A stretch of 64,000 nucleotides of DNA from Tetmemena sp. SeJ-2015. Lineage: Eukaryota > Ciliophora > Spirotrichea > Sporadotrichida > Oxytrichidae. The stretch spans positions 1 through 64,000 of the forward strand of contig JAJKFJ010022642.1 in NCBI GenBank assembly GCA_027382625.1. The letters run 5' to 3'. Positions 56,809-64,000 of the stretch are shown in pieces. Positions within the stretch are counted from its first letter, which is position 1; every line of letters begins with the position of its first letter. A model generated the notes under the pieces. It made no database searches. It saw nothing but the letters and a program-made list of their open reading frames with translations, and was not told the origin of the DNA. The translations under genes and the position numbers were made by a program.

Positions 56809-59800
56809 TCACGACTATAGAATGCTTCTTATAGAAATAAGTTGAAATTATTAAAACTATTTACACTTCTTAACTTGGATGGTCTTGGTTTCCTTTTTTC
56901 TCTTTTGAGTTTCTATCATCTCAGTTTTGAATATCTTCATTTTCTGTTCTGGAGAAAGGCCCAAAAATGTTTTCTGAGGATTCATCTCATTCCCTCCATG
57001 CATCGATTCTATTAAATAAAGGTAAGACTTTAAGCTTGAAGATAAAAATAAAAAGCGACCAGGAGGTGTAAAGTCATTTTTGGAAAATTCTTACCAAAAT
57101 TAATATGGGAATCCTGCAAAGTGAGGAAGGATTGATGATGACTATCGTTGGCTGCTTAGTTCGCAGCAGAAGTCCCAAATTATTTATAGTAGTCTTCTAT
57201 GTATTGCTGTCGCTTGGTGTTTTTATTTCTTAGGTGATCTAATGGCGACTCAGTGTTGTTTTATACTATCCTCTGTAAGAACTACTTCACCATTTTATTT
57301 TTCTAAACAGTAGGTGAGAAGAAGGAGAGACTAAATTACTTTTGGGTTGAAATGGTGGGAGGTGAGATAGCCGTTCTGAGAAGTTGATCTCGACTCTTGA
57401 GTTATACTTCCAATGTTTAAGTTCACTGCATTCAAAAAATGATATGTAAATGCTACGGTTTCAAGAATAAAAAAAATATGAAATAAAGTTTCTTATCACT
57501 CTTAAATCACTCCTTTTTAAAGTTCCATTCACTCGCTCTAAATTTTAGGCTCATGTGCATTCTTTTCTAGATTCTCACTTAATTCTATAGCCTAATCACT
57601 CATGTCTTAAATGTGAGACTTTAGAGTGTGCTCCTTGCTTTATTTATCTCTGACTGTCCCCTATATTCTGGCTCTCCTCATTTCCAAAATCTAGGCTGCA
57701 ATTAGAGCCTTCTTCTTCAATTCCTTTTCTTCTCTTTGCTTCGCTTTCTCATAACTTTAATTGGAGGTGAAACCGCACATGCTCAAATCCTGAGCCCAAA
57801 AGAACTCTCTAAACTACTCGGGCCTCTTCATAGTCTCAGGCCAGTACTCTTTGCTCTTTATGTTTGCAATTATCTCATTCTTTTTAACCAAATAGCTTTT
57901 GCTCGCTCCTTTATTCTATTGCATATCGATGTGAGCATAAAACTAGTTGAAAAAGAGCAGAATAGATAAGATTAATTTTAGATGAGCTTCTATGACACTC
58001 TTGCTTTAATCATGATCAGAAGTCTCATTGAGCTAGTGCGAGTCGTCTAATAACTTTTTCTATTCCTCATTCTTCTTCCTAATTTCTAGTTGATGCTTTT
58101 TGAGATCGAACCCTCCATAGGTACCATACACATTCATCATGTGCCCATTGGCGATGCCCCGTAAGATATCATTCTTCTTTGTCTTGAGGAATTTATCCTC
58201 ACTCTTATACTATCGATTCAGCATAGGCTTATTGAAAGTTTGAGAAAACTCTTCAATCATCTTTCTCAACTGTGGCTTGTTTGAAGCAGATGACTGATAT
58301 GGGACTTTATTATTCCTAGTCTGCTCAGAGCTAATAGTAATTTGATTAGAAACAATCTTGGAGTCTTAATACTCTTCTTCCTACTCCTTCACTATTTATC
58401 ATAAACAATACATTTCAAGAAAAACTTAATGACTATTTATCCCAGCAACTTAGTTCTATTTTAAGTCTTATCTCTGCTCTTTTGGAATAGCATATCTCTT
58501 TGAGGCTACATCTAAAACTTTTCCTACTATCTCCAGCTGCTCTTACTTCTAAATTAAAATGGACATTAATAAATGACACTTCTAGCCTTGCTAGCTTGAG
58601 TAGCTGGCTTTAATTTGTAAAGATTACATAGGATAATAACTGATTTTCTAATTCAGTACGATAGGTGCTGTTTTAAGAAATTGAATATTAATTATATTCC
58701 TAAAATTTTACTTTACTTTACTTTACTTTAATTTGTAAAGATGGGTGATTGCTTCTTGCCTTTGATTTTTGTCACTAGTTTTTATTCTTACCACATCTTC
58801 GTCCTCTTCAATCTAGTTGCTTAGAATTGCAGGCTCTTGTTTATGAGCACTCGAAACTATATTATTTTAAGCACTGGCTTGACTCTGGGTTATTTAATTC
58901 TAAACAGCATCAGCAAACATGCTGCTTTAATTTTAACTAGATTCTAAGATTTAAGTTGTCTAAGGTCTAGAGTAGCCTAAGCTTAGAGAAAAAAAAGCAT
59001 ATTATGATAAATGAAGAAGCTAGAATTTTTGAGTTGGCTTTAGCTCGTAGGCTCGCCTAGCTAGTGACTAAAGACAGAGAAGTTGCTAAAGTCTCCATAG
59101 TTTGATTATGGATTGTACTTCTAAGCCTCTCCTGTCTTTTACGCAGATAAGTTAGGCCCAAAAGAAGGTTGATAAAAAGCTCTTTACTCATGCCCTCTCT
59201 AATGAAGCTGCTTATTTTTCATAATCTCACTTGAGTAAGTATTGATACCTGTTACAAAATTTTGCTCCTAAGCTCTATTCTAAGAAGCAGGAGACTTTTA
59301 AGCCTGCATTAAGTTGCCATTTTCAACCGAAATGTTGCCTTAGCTATTATAGAAGCAAGAAAAGTTAAAGCTGTTGTCAGAAACCTTTTGCCTTTGACTT
59401 TTATCCCTTCCGCTCTGGGAAGTTAAAATACCAGGATTTGAATGAGTAGCTTTACTACGAGATGATTTGGCAGTGCCGCTAGTTTCTTGCAGCTACAATC
59501 TCTCCTTTTACTGGCTTTTAAAATATCCTAACTGAGTCTTCATATAAGGCTCAATCTTATTTAGGTCTTAAAGCTTTCTATAGTGATGACTTAAGTTCAT
59601 TACATCAGCATTAAGTTTGGATTTGTGTGGGCTTGAATTATTATCTCTAGTGACAAAGTGACTTCCAATAGTGGATTTCTCCTCTGTGATTACTTGATGA
59701 GAGAGAGGGGTTTAAGTGCTTAGAAAAGATTTCAGGCCTGTGCTTTTAACGCCAACTATGCCTTATGTGTGCGGCCGCTCTCTGCCTCGATTGAGTCTCT

Positions 59801-60477
59801 CTAACTCCTTAGATTCACCCTCTTAAAAATAAATAGGGTAGTTAGCCATCCTGGAGCTAGCTTCTATTGAGATGATTAGAAGCAAAAGTGGATTCAAACT
59901 CTTCTTGTTCCTCACTCAGCTCTGCAAGCTTTAATTGCCCATGAAGTCTTGCTTTAACTGTTGAGGTGGTCTGATATCCCTGAAGAGCCATTGAAGAGTT
60001 GAGGGATCCTTTTGTAATGGAAAACTCAGAGTTGATGTAGCTGTTATGGTTTGACGAATAAATTTATTCACTTGGTTTGCCCTTTTGCGAGCTCACAGCA
60101 AGCATGCTAACTTACATCTAGATATATAGTGAGTGTATTTGATATTATTCATAAGCCATCCTTTTCTTTTCGAAATTTTCCTTAATTCTTTCAATCCTCC
60201 TGACTGCCTATCCTTGCCGCTTTAACAGTCTTTTGTAAGCATCTGTCTGCCTATATTTAGCCAAGAGGTTTGCCTTTTCTCTTTGCTCCTAATTTATGTT
60301 AGGCAAGTGACCGTCATTCTCCGAATTGTCACCATCGAACCCAAGTTCTTTTTCATAGGATAAATTAAAGTATGAAATTATTATAAGTATATATTGATTA
60401 TCATCAGCTATGATGTTCTCTAGTTCTTGCTGAAGGGAGGGATCTTTGATAAACTTCTTAACTTCTTCGTAATACAT
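56809..60477 (-). CDS. Gln/Ser/Asn-rich coiled-coil protein
   Basis: Start MYYEEVKKFIKDPSLQQELE (ATG 60475-60477), end near UGA 56809-56811. Long open frames with Gln from UAA/UAG. In order: RQTDAYKRLLKRQGQAVRRI (helical); SMALQGYQTTSTVKARLHGQ; KSTIGSHFVTRDNNSSPHK; RKLQDLNKIEPYMKTQLGYF; NPGILTSQSGRDKSQRQK; NYGDFSNFSVFSHQLGEP; KIVSNQITISSEQTRNNK; GHMMNVYGTYGGFDLKKHQL; MKRPEQFREFFWAQDLSMCG; KEHTLKSHIQDMSDQAIEL; HHQSFLTLQDSHINFG; MHGGNEMNPQKTFLGLSPEQ. About 1,000 residues after excision. No enzyme domain; the Pro/Gly/Tyr-containing short conserved-looking patches in a disordered, coiled chain suggest a ciliary or scaffold protein. IES at 58608-58725 is well defined; others are not fully placed. 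Confidence 0.6.
58608..58725. other. IES with 17-bp pointer, carries shared 25-mer (118 bp)
   Basis: The 17-base repeat CTTTAATTTGTAAAGAT lies at 58608-58624 and 58726-58742. In minus sense, excision joins KKQSPIFTNQS to QLLKLARLEV in frame. The IES holds bases 58626-58650, identical to 23425-23449, and a (CTTTA)n run at 58711-58730. Confidence 0.85.
58711..58730. repeat. CTTTA pentamer tandem repeat
   Basis: Four perfect CTTTA units inside the 118 bp IES, running directly into its right pointer. Confidence 0.85.
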
Positions 60478-60619
60478 TTTTTTCAGGGGAGGAGGATAAT
60501 TATTATTTCAGGTTAATTAAGATTAAATTAGGCAAGATTTATTTTTTTATTAGTGTTCTAAGCAATTTTATATTTTTTTATTTATTCTTTTCCTTAAATA
60601 ATTGATCTTTGCAGTATAA

Positions 60620-63600
60620 ATGAGTGATGATGAGGTTTTGTTGAAGAATGAATTTTTAATAGGTTTGCTTTATAATAAAATTGGTATAATTAAAACAGGT
60701 AGCTGAAGCTATGAACTATAATAATCCGTAAGAGAAGCAGCAACTGCTTTCTTCTAATTTCATTCTCCCTGCAACAAGTTCCTATGCCACTACAGCCACA
60801 GTAACTAAAGCGAACAACTTGAAACACCTAAGCAAATCTCAATTATCAAAGCTAAATCATCAGCGCTACCTAGTCAATCTAAATAACAACTTGCTAGAAA
60901 TTTAAATGATCTTATGATTCCTTTGCTTTATAAATTATTGCTTTTCACAGCAGCTGATAGAGACTCCACAGGCTCATTGCAGCAACTGTTTCTAAGTCAG
61001 CAGCAGAGTAGCCAGGATGACAAATATATGAAACTTATGGAAAGCAATTCCAAGAAATAAAAGATCAAGATGAGGGTGGAAGGTAAAAGTGATACCCTCG
61101 GAAGCAAAGAGCTCTCAGCCACTCTTGTGCATAATAATCATGACAGCTTAGAAATGAATAGATATTTTTATAGAGATTAATTTGCCACAATTCAATAATA
61201 GATAGAGTGAAGATGCGATGGACCTGGATAGGAGTTTGGATAAGATGATGAGTCGCATTGAAAATATTCAAGATAGCATTGGCAAAAAAAAATTCTCATT
61301 AGAGCCTGCAACTCGCATCTTCAACACTTCTAATTTCTCCACTCTCCAATCTATAGTTTATCCTTTTCCAAAGATAGTTATGATTAATTATCTAAGACTA
61401 AGTAGTAAATGTTAGCGCAAATTAATAACAACAAAGGTCTAGTGCACTCAGACTAAAAGAGAGAGCAAAAGCATGAAAAGAGAAACATACTTGCAAGAAT
61501 GCTAAATGATAAGAAGGAGATTGAAACCTCCATATTCAACACACATAATGCTTAAGCGCATAATGATAGAGAACTAATTGAGATTCAACTTAGCGCTTTA
61601 AAATTTCTTATTTGAATTTACAATGACAATTTATTTTGCATTCAATCCCTCGAAGGCATATAAGAGCTCTGATAAAAGAGGAAATTAAAGGTCACTTGAC
61701 TTTTCAGCCCTGATGCCTCATGAGACTAAGTTTCTGAAGAGCAAAGAACAGGAAGACTATCACAAAATGATATCTAGGATGAATAAGTCTGACCTGCTTA
61801 GGATCGAGCATGGAATGATGAGTGATAACTAGAGAAAGAAATTACTCTCCTAGCTTGGTCTTAAGTCAGCAACCATTCCTTCAGCTGCTTTCCAATACGA
61901 TAAGTAAAATAGCTTTCTGCAAGAGATGCAACTTAATTAGTCAACTTTTTATAAATTAAAGTTTTCCCTTATTTGTCTAAGTCTGATTATGGAGAGGGAG
62001 ATGACTAGGGAGTTTCCTATAGCTCAAAGCTAGATCAATTAATTTACATGAGGGAGAGAAGGACTGCTTCGAGGAATGAAACTTAGACAGGCTTGAAACT
62101 CAACTTGACCGCAGACGTTAGAGATATCAAAGCAGCAAGAAACCTGAATCTAACTTCTGAAAACTTAAAACTTACAGACACACTTGGTGATCTTTATATT
62201 TTTTTTATCATCTTTAAGTTTTATGATGAGGGAATTCATCCCAGTCTCGAGTAAAGAAGAGCTTTAAAATAGCTGCAAAATTATTAGAATTATTTTCTTC
62301 CCATTTTGGAAATCTTTAGCAAAGACGGAAATCATCTGATGGCTCAAGGTATAGTGGAATCTCGGAAGAGCAATCTAACAACTAGCAAATAGGGAAAGAA
62401 TTGAATCTCTAGGAGAGAGCACCAAATTTTAAATTAGATGAGCAAGCACATTAACTTTCAATCTTTGATTTAAACAAGCGGAAAATCACATAAGAAAATA
62501 TTTTTAAATCAAATATATATCATCATAAATATATAATACAAACATTATTTGAGATAAGAGGACAAAAACACTCCTTACCAAGATGCGGCTTAAGAAGAAA
62601 TGATAAGTGGTTTCTTCACCGCAGAGGAGCAGGAAAATTAACAAAGGCAGAGAAAAATCTAAAAGAAAGTGGAGTAAAACCAAAGCTACCAACTTTAAAA
62701 GATTGAGAAGTCCTACTAAAATGTCTAAAAACTCACTTAGAAAGCTTATTAGTCATAACTTAATAGACTCTAGTAGCTTAATCAAATTAATCTACCTCAG
62801 AATGTCAAGGACAAAATCAAGAATTATAATAATTAAGGGAATTAAGTTCCCCTGGAAAATATTAGATAGACTAATTAGGGATATTAAACATGTGGCACCA
62901 GCCACCTCACACTCTTAGCAGAAGCCCCCGGCTTCTGCATACAGTGCAACAAAAAAAACCTAGAAGAATAAAAGAAATTAGGTAGCATAAGTCCGAGAGC
63001 AAATCGCTGCATGACTGAGTGCTTGCCCATAGAATTCGTCCCTCCACGCCTAACAGGATTAGGAGGGTGAGTGGAAGACCACTCACCTTTAATTATCTCT
63101 CCAGTAAGTTGCTACAACCACCTTCCCCAGGGCTTCGGCTGCCATTATCCCTTGCCTTTTTAAGCAATCACTAACCAGCTAATGGAGTACCAAACCAGAA
63201 AGCCTTCAGGGAAAGGGCGACCGTGCTTAGTGCCGGTAGTATGCCTCCTGAATTTTAACTTTCTAATTTAATACTTAAATCAAGAATTAATTTCATGATT
63301 GCATTTAGTAAATTTAACTATAATTAGCAAAGCCAGAGAGGATTAAATCATAACACTTCACCTTTTTATTAGAAAGACAAAAAATTTAGAAAAAAAATGG
63401 AGTATTTATTTCTCTTAAATTGAGCGACATTCTCTACGAATAATACTTGTAGCATTAACAAGAGATCGGTGGCTCTATTAGTTAGAGGCAGCTCTCATCC
63501 TCCAGTTCAACTAAATTCATAACTAAAGACCCCTATAAGAAGATCTCACAAAATGCTTTTAATTATAAAGGCCCAATTTATTTTTAAGCTGCCCATTTTT

Positions 63601-64000
63601 CGAAAAGCAATCGAGATCTAGCTCCCAACATAGCAATAGGCCAGGATCTCTCTCCAGCTTATCAGCAGCAGCACGATTCTAGAAACGTGAATCTTCAAAA
63701 GAGCATCTTCAGCCAGCAGAGGAAAACAGTAGACACTAAGATAAACTCTACTCTCCTTCACCCTGATTTCATTCCTTCTAGATAAGGTAGAACAAAAACT
63801 CTCAGGAATATAGAATCCAGATCCTCTAACAACAAGAGAGATAGCATCAAGGTTTTAAATTTAGAGGATTCTCCTAATAATAAGGATAATGATACAATCA
63901 TCGACCAAGAGATCTTAGATAAAAGACTCAGGAAGTTCTATAAGCATCTAGATGATGTGAATCAGAAGCAAGTGAATGCATTTCAATACTTCAACAGGTA
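60620..64000 (+). CDS. Coiled-coil, Cys-containing protein (3' end outside window)
   Basis: ATG 60620 (MSDDE), followed by an apparent GT..AG intron ending at about 60700, then VAEAMNYNNPQEKQQLLSSN. Helical blocks: DRDSTGSLQQLFLSQQQSSQ; MDLDRSLDKMMSRIENIQDS; QKREQKHEKRNILARMLND; LLRIEHGMMSDNQRKKLLSQ; YMRERRTASRNETQTGLKL; DIKAARNLNLTSENLKLTD. After a stretch near 62400-62550 a strong frame resumes: EDKNTPYQDAAQEEMISGFF, TAEEQENQQRQRKIQKKVEQ, NVKDKIKNYNNQGNQVPLEN, then TCGTSHLTLLAEAPGFCIQC, ISPRANRCMTECLPIEFVPP (five Cys), NQPANGVPNQKAFRERATVL, and finally DTKINSTLLHPDFIPSRQG and LRKFYKHLDDVNQKQVNAF to the edge. It could be two genes, the second starting near 62600 (MISGFFTAEEQ); I cannot decide. 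No recognised domain. Confidence 0.5.

Noticed and set aside
62890..63250. GC-richer island with two perfect 9-bp hairpins (62917-62938 and 63066-63087) and a C(TTCG)G loop, first taken as a structured RNA gene
   Set aside because: With UAA/UAG as Gln the stretch is open and protein-like on the plus strand (TCGTSHLTLLAEAPGFCIQC; NQPANGVPNQKAFRERATVL), continuous with coding sequence on both sides, and no RNase P, SRP, snRNA or tRNA signature could be matched.
1..64000. Reading the insertions as ordinary introns
   Set aside because: Most lack GT..AG ends, and excision at the direct repeats, not at splice sites, restores frame and homology. Only a few (RPS11, FAM135-like, perhaps others) have proper splice sites.
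1..64000. Bacterial or standard-code interpretation with many short genes
   Set aside because: Conserved proteins (BCKDHA, RRS1, uS17, ABHD, FAM135) are interrupted by UAA/UAG at positions where Gln is acceptable, and they are eukaryotic in type.
1..64000. CRISPR arrays, rRNA and tRNA genes
   Set aside because: No regularly spaced repeats, rRNA-like blocks or tRNA folds were seen.

Overview
This window reads as germline (micronuclear) DNA of a stichotrich-type spirotrich ciliate (Oxytricha / Stylonychia / Tetmemena kind). UAA and UAG run freely through real coding sequence, where homologous proteins support Gln, and only UGA stops translation. Nearly every gene is also cut by short AT-rich insertions. 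Each insertion is flanked by a short direct repeat, and dropping one repeat plus the insertion restores the frame and the homology. That is the signature of internal eliminated sequences (IESs) between macronuclear-destined segments (MDSs), with pointers of 2-17 bp. I resolved more than 60 such junctions by hand, at single-base resolution wherever coordinates are given. Because of them, ordinary ORF calling sees mostly fragments.

Layout. 1-0.99 kb: decayed DDE transposase. 1.65-25.6 kb (+): four tandem copies (A-D) of a roughly 1,100-1,200 residue uncharacterised protein, with a Gly-rich collagen-like N-terminus, beta-rich middle and helical C-terminus. A looks like a pseudogene and holds an inverted duplication of one coding segment. 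B, C and D look nearly or fully reconstructable. 25.6-29.1 kb (-): large protein with beta-propeller-like segments. 29.4-30.5 kb (+): Kelch-repeat protein. 31.06-36.6 kb (-): small membrane protein and two low-complexity/coiled-coil genes. 37.6-43.9 kb (-): RING-finger protein, PH-domain protein with a His-rich insertion, ribosome-biogenesis factor RRS1, ABHD1/3-type alpha/beta hydrolase. 44.6-49.4 kb (+): beta-propeller-like and B-box/coiled-coil genes. 49.75-52.5 kb (-): branched-chain 2-oxoacid dehydrogenase E1-alpha and ribosomal protein uS17 (RPS11). 52.8-56.55 kb (+): FAM135-like serine lipase. 56.8-60.5 kb (-): Gln/Ser/Asn-rich coiled-coil protein. 60.6-64 kb (+): long coiled-coil/Cys-containing gene running off the end.

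Main points. The four tandem paralogues give a natural experiment in IES evolution: several IESs sit at the same codon in all four copies with different pointers and lengths, others are private to one or two copies, and orthologous IESs differ up to about tenfold in size. Two IESs 35 kb apart in unrelated genes share an exact 25-mer plus downstream similarity, suggesting a dispersed IES family. The inverted duplication in copy A fits the start of gene scrambling by MDS duplication and inversion. The genes share no evident pathway; apart from the tandem array they are an ordinary mixture of housekeeping and cytoskeletal/signalling genes.
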